Counted from the stretch's first letter, positions 45,482 to 58,600 are shown. The stretch: DNA of 64,000 bases from Quercus robur (GCF_932294415.1 NC_065538.1:18141656-18205655), one strand, 5' to 3'. A program made the numbers and translations. The notes: generated from the letters alone by a model not told the origin.

Positions 45482-47764
45482 TAATAAAAGTTGGGCTTAG
45501 AAGTCGTAGATACGCAAAATGTCTTCACCAAATTGTATAAATTTTTTTAGATTTTTCAATAAATTCATTAACTTAAGTTTTTAGATAAAAACAAAAAGTA
45601 TTTGATCTTTATCAACTTCTTTGGATAAAGTAACAATAATTATTCTAATGAACTTCTTCTTCTTCTTTTTTAAAATTTTTTATAGAGTAACAATTTTACT
45701 AGCTTACGTTAGTATTTTATTTTATTTTATTGGTGATAAACATTTGTCCTACTTCATCTATTTCCTAATAATTAAGTAACAAATTTAAAAGTATTATTTT
45801 TTTCTTCTCAAAATTTTTTCTTTTGGAATAAATAACAAAAAAATAGCTAATATTTATTAACTTTAACGTAAACTTTAAAAAAAAAAAAATTCTAATAACA
45901 TTAACTATTTTTTTGGATAAAGTAAAAAAAAAAAAATTAATATGTAATTAACATAAACTTCTTAATTACGTAAACTCATTTTTCTTTCTATTCATATCAA
46001 GTAATCAACTTCTTCATAACTTAAAATTATCTAACATAAAAGTGGGGGTATATATACGGTTTGGTATATTTTTCCCTTTTTCCTACCTTGCAGTTTCTTG
46101 ATATATTCTTTCCTTCTCATACTTATCATACCTATGAAACTTGCATGTATGTATTTTTCCTTCTTCTTTTTGTTTTTTCATAAAATTCCCTTCTTTATTT
46201 TTTTTTTTTCATCAAATTGAATATGTTTTGTGTGCAGGTTGCCTTTTGTTTAAGTTATTTTTGTTAATTTTGATCTAATTTATATGCTTTTATGGTCTTT
46301 AGAATCAATTGTATATCTTCCATAAAAACTAACATATTAATTTTAACAAAAATTTTATTCACTTTTTGAAAGATCTGTTTTCCAATATGTGGAGACCCCA
46401 CAAGTAGCCATGAGTCATGATACCCATTTTCGCGACACATTTCGTACAAGCTCAATTCAAACAAGCCCGACTTCCTTGTATTATATTTTATTCTTTTAAG
46501 CATGGCTCAAACCCATGCAACTTATGGGGAAATTGAGGAAGTGTGGTTTGGAGGGTATGGGTTGGTTTCTTTCAGACCTTTGCGTGAGCCCAACCCATGC
46601 ATGCTACCAAGTGGGTAAGGGACACTGGTAACACCTCAGGCTCATGAAGGAGGTCTTGTACCCAAAATTTCCACCCCAAAAGAGTTTTTATGCTCTGGTG
46701 ATTGTGCCCCTAATTTTCAGCTCAGCTCCATTTTCCACACCAAAACATAGCTGACCCTAAACTAATTAGCTAGCCTATTGTAGCCACCAAATGCAGCTAT
46801 CAAAAGCCTACAATGATAAGGAAACAATAGCTAATGGAGTCAGCCACTTTATTTCCAAAATCATGCTAAAAGCATGCTAAACTCTTCCCTAAACAAAAGG
46901 AACCCAAGCCAAACACCAAATTAGTATCATGGGGGATAAAAGCCTCTTTCACTACTCAAAAACCAGTCATTTGAAACACCCCAAATTCTATATAAAACTC
47001 TCTCTTCAGCTCAAAAAAATGAACTAGCCACGTTCTACCCACATACTTGAAACTTCAGAGCAAAACTCCATTCAACCAGTCAACAATCTCACAATTCCAA
47101 AGTTTAGAGGTGGAAATATGGGTATAGGGAAACCTTCCCTCTCTTCCTCACGACCTCCCTCAATTTCCTCTTCTCGATGACTATGGATTGAAGTTTCAGA
47201 CCTGCTGAACCACATTTTCCCCATAGAGCTGAAACTTGAGAGCAAAAACCGACTGAGTTAGGAAACATTCTCATAATTCTAAACCTTAGGGGTGGAAATA
47301 TGGGTACAAGTGAACCTTTCCTCTCTTCCTCAAAACCTCTCTCAATTTCCTCTTCTCAGTGACTGTGGGCCGAAGTTTCAGACTTGATGAATCACTTTTT
47401 ACCCATAGAGCTGAAACTTGAGAGCAAAAACCCACTAAGCTAGGAAACATTCTCACAATTCTAAACTTTAGGGGTGAAAATATGGGTACAGGGGAACCTT
47501 CCCTCTCTTCCTCACAACCTCTCTCAATTTCCTCTTCTCGGTGACTATGGGTCGAAGTTTCAGACCTATTATGTTTTTATGCTTTTTTTGCACTTTTGTA
47601 ATTAGCATTTTGATTCTCTCTTGTCAAAGCATCATTAGCCTTTGTTTTCTATACATTGTGAATTTTGGGCTTGATTCTCCACCAATAAACACTTCTAAAG
47701 AACCCAAGGGGAAATTTGGGCTATTTTCGCATTTTTGGCCCTTGTTGCAAAACATCCCCCGACA
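45482..47764. mobile_element. unclassified 2.28-kb insertion in copy 1
   Basis: Copy 2 reads straight across this point (about 56260-56266). The insertion is bounded by the 6-bp repeat ACTATA (45476-45481 and 47765-47770). It starts TAATAAAAGTTGGGCTTAG and ends CATCCCCCGACA. It contains a three-unit 182-bp tandem repeat at the right. The start with a TC...ACTATATAATAAAAG context resembles some plant Helitron 5' ends, but I see no CTRR-type 3' end with hairpin, so the class stays open. Confidence 0.6.
47050..47565 (+). repeat. three-unit tandem repeat of about 182 bp
   Basis: Units begin near 47050, 47228 and 47411 with GAAACTT(C/G)AGAGCAAAA. GTGGAAATATGGGTA recurs at about 47110, 47292 and 47474. 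CT-rich blocks (CCTCTCTTCCTCA, CAATTTCCTCTTCTC) recur in each. Last unit incomplete. Confidence 0.85.
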
Positions 47765-48834
47765 ACTATAAAATTGAAACCTTTGACTTTTTGTTGTCTT
47801 TATTATATGTTGACACATAAGCTTTGGAAACCTTATAAATTTCCACATCGTCAATTATTTTATTTATTAAAAAAAGAGCACGTTGAAAAACAATTGATAA
47901 AAGTAAAACACACAAAACCCTAAACCTAGAACAATAGAGCCGACTACCATTTACTCTCATCCAAGCCTCTTCCCTGCAATATCAAGATTTGATGAAGAAA
48001 GAGTATTACGATATCTATTGTTGGCATTCTCTCTCAACGCAAGACCAGATCCCTTTTACAAACCACAATCCTATCTACAACTCTTTTACTAGAATATTCA
48101 TCCATGAATAGGGAGGTGTACATTTCAAATCTGCTAAAAGAGCAAAAACGGATGTTTAAAATCACTGGAACTTCCATTAGGTCAGTATTAACATGAAGAA
48201 CAAAATTGCTTGCACAAAAATATTTCATAATTACAGTTTGAAAGGACCTAAAGTAGGGAAAATCAAGCAAAATCAATTGCCCTAACAATATGAGCACCAC
48301 GCATAGGAATCAACAATATTAAAGCTCTGGCTAAATAAAGCAAAACATACATAAAGTGCCACTATTTCTATAGCTATCTTCACCAATGCCGGCATGGATT
48401 ATTTTTTTTGGAGGCTAACCAATCTTTCACTTATATTTTTTTGTTTTGTAGTCATATATTTCTTTAGACTCTAGATCTTCTAATTTGCTAATTTTTATGG
48501 CATTGTAAAAGTTATAAAAAAGTTTTGGTTTATTTTTTGCAATATTTGAATTTGTATGCCGGCTATAACCATGGATTATTCTCTCAAGAGTATCTTATGT
48601 TTCTCTTATAATTATTTGTAGTGTAGTCTTATATATTTTGTTTTGTACCTTATCTCCTATATTCCTATGTTGTGTAGTCACATATATATTTATATATTTG
48701 TTAAAGCTTTGAGTCATCTAATTCTTTATTTTTTTTTTGGATGTTTGGAAGTTTTGACATTTGATTGTTTGATTTTCCACTTTTTTTTTTCCCTCAAAAT
48801 CTGATATTTTTGGCCTTTTGAAAGTTTTAACATA

Positions 48835-49095
48835 CTCCCTCCGTCCCACTTTGTTTGTCCTGTTTGAAAAGTCAAACTTTTTAAGGGGACATCATTTATT
48901 GTCTTGTCTACCTTTTAAAAATGTATAAATTTCCAAAACTACCCTTAAATAAATTTATCAAAAAATTGAATTAGTAAATTAATAGGGGTATAATAGGAAC
49001 ATTAGTATATTAATAACTTTTATTTTTAGAAACAGGATAGTATTTTGGGACATCCCAAAATGGAATAGAGGACAAACAAAGTGGGACGGAGGGAG
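48835..49095. mobile_element. Stowaway MITE, 261 bp, TA target
   Basis: Terminal repeats CTCCCTCCGTCCCACTTTGT / ACAAAGTGGGACGGAGGGAG are exact inverses and match the well-known Stowaway (Tc1/mariner) consensus. TA dinucleotides flank it (48833-48834 and 49096-49097). Copy 2 has the unfilled site AACATATGAATT near 57335-57346. Confidence 0.95.
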
Positions 49096-49608
49096 TATGA
49101 ATTTTTGGGTTTTTTTTTTTTTTTTTTACAATAATTGAACCTGTCAACTATAGCCATGGAGTATAAATGATATATTATACATTTATGTAAAGTTTTCCGG
49201 TGCATTGTATGGGATTAAGAAACATGAATTAAACTTAGTATAATGTAATAGATTTTACTTCTACTTATGTCATGTGTTAGTAATTTGGCCGAATTTGACT
49301 TGATTCATGGCCACATCATTGACGCTTATTTATTAAAAAAATATTAATTAATATATATAATTTTTTTAATTAAAAAAAACTTATTAAATTCGTTTCATGA
49401 TACATTATACATGTATACAAAGTTTTCCTTTGCATCGCACAGGTTAGTGACTAATTTAAAATATATTCAAGGCTTTCAAGACTTTAAAACATTTGGTGGA
49501 TTTGTCAAATCCAAATCCTTGATTTTTTTAATTATTTTAAATATATATTTGAATTTTAATAATCTAAATCTAAATCCACTTGCCCAAATTTTATCATCCA
49601 AATGCACC

Positions 49609-51677
49609 TATACGGGGCTGGGCCCCAAGCCTCAGGCCCAAGCCTCACTGCATCTTATGTGACCTTGTCCCTATTCTTAGACCTTTAGTCTCAACCCAGA
49701 CACCTTAGGGCCCAAGAGCTAGAATAGGACCGCGCTAGCTTGAATACCTCAAGCAAACCCCCCCCCCCCCCCCCCGATCACTTCTAACCTGGTCGAGAGT
49801 GTTATTGCTCGAGGACACCACACTCGGCTGCTTGGTAATGCTTTTGAGAACATCGCTGCCAAGCGGCCTTTTTAAAGGTGGGAATTAGTTCCAATGCCAC
49901 TTCCACCTTTCCCAACGGAGCATTGATGACTTACATAATTGAGTGTAATTTATCACTCCTCAACTTTAAACTTTAGTCTAATTTTATTTATTTTTTTTTG
50001 TTGATTTTAGACTTCATTATTGTTATTTAAATTTTATGTCAGATTTGAAGAAAATGAAGATTTACTCAAATAAAGAGACATGAAGCAGCTGAAAAAGGTT
50101 TTGAGCTGAACACTTGGGCTGAAAAAGGGCAATACGATGTGGCTAAAGGCAGAAAAGAAAGGCAAGAAGAAAAGAAACGAAAAGAAGGAGGCGTTGAAGT
50201 TGAACAGAGATTTTTGGGCTGAACTGAAAAAGTATTTTGGGTTGAAGAAAAAAAAAAAAAACGTTTTGGGCTGAATGTAATATTTTTGGGCTGCAACAGA
50301 AAAGAATAAAGCAGAAAAAAGAAGAAGAAAGAGTGGCTGAACTGAAGCTGAAAAACGTTTAGGCTGAAAAACTGAAAAACGTTTGGGCTTTTTGGGCTGT
50401 GTTAGGCTGCAACAAGTAAAGGGTTGGACTTTAAAAACATAGGGCAAAAAGAAAAAAGCAAAGAGGAACGCTGAAAAAAAAAAAAAAAGGACAGCCGCTG
50501 AAGCAAAAAGAGGAAAAAGGTGCTGAAGCAGAAAGAAAGAGAAGGCTGGAACAGAGAATTTTTCAGCATTTATTTTCTTTCCAATCTTCTCAGAAAAAAT
50601 TATGATGAACTCGTTTGTGTTGGATTTAATTTTTAGCATGAACTAAACTTTCTTTATTCTAGGAAAACGATGTAATCTAGTTTCGAACTATACTTGCTTT
50701 TCTATGTTAATTTGAACAAATTCTCTTTATGTTTGTCTGATTTATTCTAAGCTTATTGCTTCTAACTAACTGGCCATTAATTAGATGATTTTAATCTTGT
50801 GATTTGCTGTCGAAAGAGGGGATTATAGGATAGATCTTGAATATTTCAGTATAGGTAAATATAGAGATCGAAAGACTTGTATGAACCTATGTAGTATTAA
50901 AATCATTGGTCTTAATGCTTTCTTGTTTTATTAAATTGCATACTCTTGTGTAAAATAATGAACAAGAATGTTTCCAATTGACTATCGAAAGAGGCTGTTG
51001 GATGAGTTTGGAGATTGCTAACAAACAGAGAAAATTAAATTAAATTAGCTAGATAAGTAAAGCATAGTGAGAGATTAGGTGAAATCGATTTCCTAGAAGT
51101 TTCTTTCCCATTAAGTTAATTTTCAAGCAACATCTTTCTTTTCCTCTGTGTATCTTTTATTTAAATTGATTTTATTTTAAATTCCAATTACAAAAACCTT
51201 AGTGACTTCTCTAGATAAAATCGAGATTAGCATAATTTTGGTATTTGTCAAAAGTAAGTTACCAATCCCTGAGGACGATACTCTTCTCATCACTTTACTA
51301 TAAAACTACGATACTGTGCACTTGCAGTTTTGCACCGTTCAAGCATCCACTTTGAGATGATGGAATTGGACTCCCATTCACACTAGTGAGGGGAAGTAAT
51401 CGTGGCACCTCCACTTACCCTATCCTATAAATAGGAGAAGTGAATGAGGAAGAGGGGGTTGGCAATTCTGAAGAGAATAGGGAGAGAAGAGAGCAACCAT
51501 TCTACAAAAGAAAGATAGTGATCCTGTGAGGAAAAGAGAAGGGTTTGTGGAAATAAGAGTGTTCCTGGGCTTCCGAGCATAGGATCACCCTTAGTAGAAA
51601 ACCCAAAACCCATAATACAAATAGATTGTGAGCTCAAGTAGAGGTTAAGCCCAATAGCTATATTTTGGGTACGCACA
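49609..51677 (+). mobile_element. solo LTR (about 646 bp) carrying a nested LTR
   Basis: Bounded by the 5-bp repeat GCACC (49604-49608 and 51678-51682); copy 2 has one uninterrupted copy near 57849-57853. The left end is TATACGGGGC where TG is expected, consistent with a G-to-A change, and the right end is ACGCACA. A promoter-like CCTATAAATAGGAG lies near 51420-51433, giving plus orientation. It contains an 18-base C run (49758-49775). A second LTR sits inside at 49924-51341. Confidence 0.7.
49924..51341. mobile_element. nested solo LTR, 1418 bp
   Basis: Starts TGATGACTTACATAATTGAG and ends TGCACCGTTCA. A perfect 5-bp TSD AGCAT flanks it (49919-49923 and 51342-51346). Within it, 50045-50560 is strongly purine-rich with repeated GGCTGAAAAA; the Phe-rich open frame on the minus strand there is composition-driven. 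Length suggests a large gypsy LTR, possibly Athila-type (inference). Confidence 0.78.
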
Positions 51678-51718
51678 GCACCATTAAAGTAATCTAGGAA
51701 TTTCATATACTTTAATAA

Positions 51719-51841
51719 TTTTTTTTTTTTTTGAGAAATAATTACAACATGCTGCTAACCCTGCAACTCGAACTCTTTCCCCTCTAGACCCCCAAACACT
51801 TTGTACATGAATAGGTGTCAATTCAACTACAAGACTTTTGG
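51719..51841 (-). mobile_element. short SINE (family S3), 123 bp
   Basis: The T-run at the left is the A-tail of a minus-strand insertion. The minus strand carries GAGTTCGAGTTGC (B-box-like) and TCTTGTAGTTGAATTGAC. A 15-bp direct repeat with one mismatch flanks it (CATATACTTTAATAA at 51704-51718, CATATTCTTTAATAA at 51842-51856). Copy 2 has a single copy of that site near 57875-57890. Confidence 0.75.
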
Positions 51842-52267
51842 CATATTCTTTAATAAGTAGGTGGTTCATAAATGATGATACATTTCTGTTTTCATAATGA
51901 ATATAAAACTAAAAATATATATTTTTACGTAGGCATGAAGCAAAAATGATGATTCCTTATACCGCTAGATGCTAGTTACTTTCTTCAATGTTTTGTTATG
52001 CGACAGACTAATATTTGTCTGGTTGTTTTCCGGGACCACCTCTGCAACCACAAAAAAAAATTATCATTAATCTGCTTATCCATACTCTTACAAGTAGGAT
52101 TTGGTAACATCATATTTATTGGACATGTCCACTTATGCAAAAATAACTCAATGTACTTTGTACTTACTGGGTTCATGCATTTTAGGACCACTTTTTTTTC
52201 CCTTTCTTTTTTAATAATTCGTTATTTGGGGATGAAAATTTGAATCCGGGTCATTTACATTGAAAAC

Positions 52268-52670
52268 ACCCAAAAATACTAGTTAAACTATGTAACTGAT
52301 AACTCATGACTTTAGTTAAGACCATTCTTTAAGAATTCTATATTATAATTATTTGGTATGAGTGAGACATAAATACTACACACATTTAGAGGATTAGCAA
52401 ATCAAAAAAACACAATGTCTCATGTCCTTGAAGGTTAGAATTATCCTTTTAAAGTTAGTTTTATGACAGTCAAGAGTTTTATAGTCTAATCGACACATCT
52501 CAATACACAAAGTGCTTGAGAATTTGAACAATAAATGTCTGCATTAAAAACGCTAAAAAAATGCTAGTTGAACTACAGGAGTCATGACCTTAGTTAGGAC
52601 CATTCTTTAAGAATTCTATCTTATAATTATTTAGTATAAGTGAGACATAAATACTAGACACATTTAGAGG
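52268..52670 (+). repeat. about 278-bp tandem repeat at the end of copy 1
   Basis: TCATGAC(T/C)TTAGTTA(A/G)GACC recurs at 52304 and 52582, followed by matching sequence to CACATTTAGAGGA. The second unit is cut short by the duplication junction. The same two units occur in copy 2 at about 58347 and 58624, so this repeat is older than the large duplication. Confidence 0.8.
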
Positions 52671-55600
52671 AGTTTGAAAATTTTCTATCTAAACTAGTTT
52701 GGAAAAAAAACTTTGTTCTACTATAACTATCATTTGATCAATCCTCTAAGTTACTTAGGCAAATGTAGCTTTTAGTCCATCATTTCCTCTAAAGCCCAAA
52801 GATATAGAACAAAGTTTCTCTCCAAACTTCATAGGCTGATAGCTTTTCCATCTTATGGGCTTATTGTTTTTATAAAGAAAAATGTCAAAGGCTTTGAATT
52901 ATGTTATTGAGAAGTTTCAGATTAGTTCAAGACATGCAAACCTGTTAATTTTATATATATATATATACACACACATTTTTTACTTACTAAGAAAAACCTT
53001 TTATTTTGTATTGGGTTTCTTAGAGAAGGTATCCATGTCTTAGTCTAGAGTGGTAGTACTGCCTTTTCATTGACGGTAGAGGTTTGGACTTTGGAGTCTT
53101 AACTGTTTAACTCCACCCATGGGTACGAAATTTGTGATATACAAAGTTGTGTGGCTGAGTTATGGGCCCTTAGAAATGGGCTAAACCTGTGCATTTCAAT
53201 GTTTTGTCCTGCTGTGATTGTTGAATTAGATGCCTTGTTAATAGTCAATATGCTCTCTGGGGACTATTCTACTGCTAGAAATTTATTGCCTTTGGTTGAT
53301 GATTGCAGGGCTCTTCTCAATAGGATTCCCCATCACCAAGTCAAGCACTGCTACAGGGAAGCTACTAGCGTGGCTGATGCGCTGGCTAGTTGTGGAGCGA
53401 AGATGGAGAATGATTTTGTTGTATTTGATAGCCCTCCTGCTTTTGTTTTATCTTTTCTTGCTCAGGATTCTGCAAACTCTTGTGTACTAAGACGCTGCCG
53501 TGGCAGTGCTCATACTTTGGGTTTTTAGTTTAATGCTAATTCCTTTGAACCCAAAAAAAAAAAAGAAAACTGGGTATATATGAAATGGGCCAGGAGTTAA
53601 TATATGACCCAACAAAAGTTTAACCAACAATTTGGGCCTAGTTACAACTAGTTTCAAGTTCCTTGCAAATTTACGCGGGCTGACTATTCAGAACCATGTA
53701 AGTAAATCTATTTACATAATACAAAAATTAAATTATTACCTCAATAAATTGTTCAAACCTTATGTAGAGACTTGAAGGGGTCTTGATTTCCGTGTCGAGG
53801 CTTGTAAAGAATTTGTATTACAATTACATAATTTACGTTAAATTTCATAGGGAATTGGTTTAATTGGATATAGAACTAGGTTCTTTAAAATAATATTTTT
53901 TATTATTAAATACGGAATTTTCCCTCAAACCCCAATTTTTTTTTTCTTTTTTGAAGAACCCTCTAACCCCACATTAAAATATAAATCTTACAGCATTTAC
54001 TTCTAGTTATAAAAATATACAGTAAATTATTAAACTGGAATAAGAGGACTCCTAGCTATTACCATTTGCCAAAGAAGACTATTGCACAAAATGACACATT
54101 GTATCACAGTAAAATGTAAGAAAGTTTGTGAGAGAATCAATTTAATTGACATCAGAGGTAGGTTTTTAAAATAGCATTTATATTGATTGATTTTTTGAAC
54201 AGGAAATTATTAAACTGGGTTATGACATAAGAGAGCATTGCTTACCTTAAGAAATATGCCAAGAATGACAACTTACATTAAATGTATTAAGTGTTGGGTT
54301 TTGTGGGGCCTAATTGTATTTGATTCGAATTATGATTAAACTCAAAATAATATTGTTACCATTTTTAATAACAGATTTTTTGAGAATAATAAAATTCTTA
54401 CAACTCCATGAACGTAAGCAAACTGCCGAACCACTTAAATATTGTCTTGTATAATTGTTTTCTTTGACATATATTTTTTCTTTATTTTTGCATCTCACAA
54501 ATCTTGGAATTTCGTAAATATTCCCCTTCATTAGGGAGACTCACAAAATGACAGTTTGGATCCTAAATCAAATGCATGAGAGTTTCTGAACAAGTTAACT
54601 CAACTAATATGAGGGGTAGCTTTTCAAAATTCATTTGTTAAATAACTCCTACCTATATTGTAAATTGTAATATGGCTGAACCTACCCTTCTTGTAATAGT
54701 GTGTTCTTCACTTCTTCTTTTTCTTTTTTAATGAATCGACAAAAGTATTATTGCTAATAAAATATTTACAGTGAGTATATACATTAGTAAAACAGTCTCT
54801 CAGCCAAAAATAGTAAACATGTAAAAATGTCATCAAATATACAATGTGGATTGTAGAAACATAAAGACCAACACAATTGCAGCCCAATGAAAAAAATACT
54901 AATTAATTTACAGAAGAAAAAAATAATAATAATAATAACAGAAGATTTCCACACAAAACACGTTGCTCTAATTAAGAATTTAAGATCCAAAAAAGATGAT
55001 GCAAATAAGCTATACTTTTTGAGTCAAACATTTGAGGAGGAATGAAACGACAGCCAACAAAGGCAGAGAAAAATGCTCCAAACATGAGAAACCCACAAAG
55101 GCAGACTCGAGATCTACAGAGGAAAGAGACCCATAAACAAGATAGAAAGATTCTCAAAAAAGATGACACAGGGCTCCTTGAGAAGGCTCTAAAAGGGCCC
55201 ATAAACGGAGGAAGCATACACCCGAAATAGGGTGTATTTTTCCCCTTAAGTGAAGCAAAAGAACAACGCTTGCGATGATGGCCAATAGAGGCTCCGTTAC
55301 TCATTAGCACCTTTTTACAATAATGTCTACCAAGCAATTCATGAAGATTGAAGAGTCCAAGTGATGCATGCGTGTTTAAGAGCCTATTTATTTGTTAGAA
55401 TCATCCTACAACTATTACAATGTTTACTACACAAATCTTATAAATTGTTATGCCAACTTTTAAGAATAAAATAAAATTAAAAAAAGTTATTTAGAAGCTA
55501 AGAATCTTGTAGTTTAGCGGCATTGCCTTCTTCCCTTTATGAAAAGAACCAAGATTTGAATCTCCCCTCCTTTTTATTGCAAATTATCGAATTATTAAAA

Positions 55601-58600
55601 AAAAGTTATTTAAAAATTTATATTTTATGATATTGATGTTGTATGGCCCTGTATCAATTACATTTATTAGCAAGTTAATGTTTTGCACGTATGTAATCAT
55701 TTTTATTTCAAGCGGGTTTACAATTGTCTAAATTAAGTGAAATTTACAAGAAATTCATATTTGAGTATTGAAAATCATAATTTATTATTTACACTACTAT
55801 ATATAATATGTAAAATGGAAAATTTTATATCTTCAAAAGGTTGGTGCTTGGTGAATGATAAAAATTTTCATCACAAATATAGATATATATACAGATTGCA
55901 TTTTGATTCTTGAATTTGGATTTGGATTTTTAAATCAAGGGATTTGAAATTCTTTGAATCCAAATCTTTAAAATTTAAAATTCCTTGTTTGGATGTGTTT
56001 TATACATAGTTTTAAAAATCAAATTGGACCGGCCGATTCACTAGTTGAATCGGGAAGCAGGCACTAATTCAGTCCGGTAAAAAGCTCCAAAACCAAGTAA
56101 AACTAGGAATTGAGATCAGAACCGGTTCTTTGACCATACCGATTTTTACAACCATGGTTTTATATCTATGATGATTTGAGATTGTAAAATTTAAAATCTA
56201 TTGAAGTATGTCTTAATGATTTCTAAAATTCCATGGCAATTGAAGTTATCTATATATATACTATAAAACTAAAACCTTTGTTTTTTTGTTGACTTTATTA
56301 TATACACATAAGCTTTGGAAACCTCATAAATTTCCACATCGTCAATTATTTTATTTATTAAAAAAAGAACATGCTGAAAAACAATCGATAAAAGTAAAAC
56401 ACACAAAACCCTAAACCTAGAACTATAGAGCGGACTACCATTCACTCTCATCCAAGCCTCTTCCCTACAATATCAAGGTTTGATGAAGAAAGAGCATTAT
56501 GATATCTATTGTTGGCATTCTCTCCAACGCAAGACCAGATCCCTTTTACAGACCACAATCCTATCTACAGCTCTTTTACTAGAATATTCATCCATGAATA
56601 GGGAGGTGTACATTTCAAATCTGCTAAAAGAGCAAAAACAGATGTTTAAAATCACTGGAACTTCCACTAGGTCAGTATTAACATGAAGAACAAAATTGCT
56701 TGCACAAAAATATTTCATAATTACAACTTCAGGGGACCAAAAGTAGGGAAAATCAAGCAAAATCAATTGCCCTAACAATATGAGCACTACGCATAGGAAT
56801 CAACAATATTAAAGCTTTGGCTAAATAAAGCAGAACATACATAAAGTGCCACTATTGCTAAGTGCTATAGCTATCTTCACCAACGCTAGCATGGATTATT
56901 TTTTTGAAGCTAATCAATCTTTCACTTATATTTTTTTTGTTTTGTAGTCATATATTTCTCTAGGCTCTGGATCTTCTAATTTGCTAATTTTTATGGCATT
57001 GTAAAAGTCATAAAAAGGTTTCGGTTCATTTTTTGCAATATTTGAATCTATGTGCCAACTATAACCATGGATTATTCTCTCAAGAGTACCTTATGTTTCT
57101 CTTATAATTATTTGCAGTGTAGTCTTATATATTTTGTTTTGTAGCTTATCTCCTATATTCCTCTGTTGTGCAGTCATATATATATATATATATATATGTT
57201 AATTATTGGCTCTAAGTCATCTAATTCTTTTTTTTTTTTTTTTGGATGTTTGGAAGTTTTGACATCTGATTTTTTGATTTTTCTTTTTTCTTTTTTCCTC
57301 AAAATCTGATATTTTTGGCCTTTTGTAAGTTTTAACATATGAATTTTTGGGTTTTTTTTTTTACGATAACTGAACCTGTCAACTATAGCCATGGAGTATA
57401 CATGATATATTATACATTTATGTAAAGTTTTCCGGTGCATTATATGGGATTAAGAAACATGAATTAAACTTAGTATAATGTAATAGATTTTACTTCTACT
57501 TATGTCATGTGTTAGTAATTTGGCCGAATTTGACTTGATCCATGGCCACATCATTGAAGCTTATTTATTAAAAAATATTAATTAATATATATCATTCTTT
57601 TAATAAAAAACTTATTAAATTCATTTCATGATACATTATACATATATGCAAAGTTTTACTTTGCATTGCACGGATTAGCGATTAATTTAAAATATATTCA
57701 AGGCTTTCAAGACTTTAAAACCTTTGGTGGATTTGTCAAATCCAAATCCTTCACTTTTTAAAATTATTTTAAAAATATATTTGAATTTTAATAATCCAAA
57801 TCTAAATCCACTTGCCCAAATTTTATCATCCAAAGTTACCATCCAAATGCACCATTAAAGTAATCTAGGAATTTCATATGCTTTAATAAGTAGGTGGTTA
57901 ATGAATGATGATACCTTTCTCTTTTCATAATGAATATAAAACTAAAAATATATATTTTTCGTAGGCATGAAGCAAAAATGATGATTCCTTATACCGCTAG
58001 ATGCTAGTTACTTTCTTCAATGTTTTGTTATGCGACAGACTAATATTTGTCTGGTTGTTTTCCAGGACCACCTCTACAACCACCAAAAAAAAAAAAAAAC
58101 TTATCATTAATTTGTTTATCCATACTCTTACAAGTAGGCTTTGGTAACATCATATTTATTGGACATGTCCACTTATGCAATAATAACTCAATGTACTTTG
58201 TACTTACTGGGTTCATGCATTTTTGGACCACTTTTTTTTTTTCCCTTTCTTTTTTAATAATTCGTTAGTTGGGGATGAAAATTTGAATCCGGGTCATTTA
58301 CATTGAAAACACTAAAAAACACTAGTTAAACAATGTAACCGATAACTCATGACTTTAGTTAAGACCATTCTTTAAGAATTCTATATTATAATTATTTGGT
58401 ATGAGTGAGACATATATACTACACACATTTAGAGGATTACCAAATCAAAAAACACAATGTTTCATGTCCTTGAAGGTTAGAATGCTCCTTTTAAAGTTAG
58501 TTTTATGACAGTCAAGAGTTTTATAGTCTAATCGACACATCTCAATGCACAAAGTGCTTGAGAATTTGAACAATAGATGTCTACATTAAAAACACTAAAA

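Larger units (their letters stand above)
41358..52670 (+). repeat. tandem duplication, copy 1 (about 11.3 kb, insertion-loaded)
   Basis: This copy is collinear with 52671-58712. It starts GTTTGAAAATTTTCTATCTA and ends ACATTTAGAGGA, where copy 2 begins with the same GTTTGAAAATTTTC. Shared single-copy landmarks include the blocks at 42420/53670, 43640/55000, 45240/56020, 48030/56550 and 51980/57990. Six insertions are present here and absent from copy 2. No functional gene is recognised in the shared sequence. Confidence 0.9.

Noticed and set aside
48034-48300. Conserved minus-strand frame in both duplication copies (also 56506-56787)
   Set aside because: Similarity follows from the recent duplication; no motif or start context supports coding.
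50034-50639. 201-aa Phe-rich open frame on the minus strand
   Set aside because: It is the complement of a purine-rich repetitive tract inside a solo LTR; composition alone explains it.
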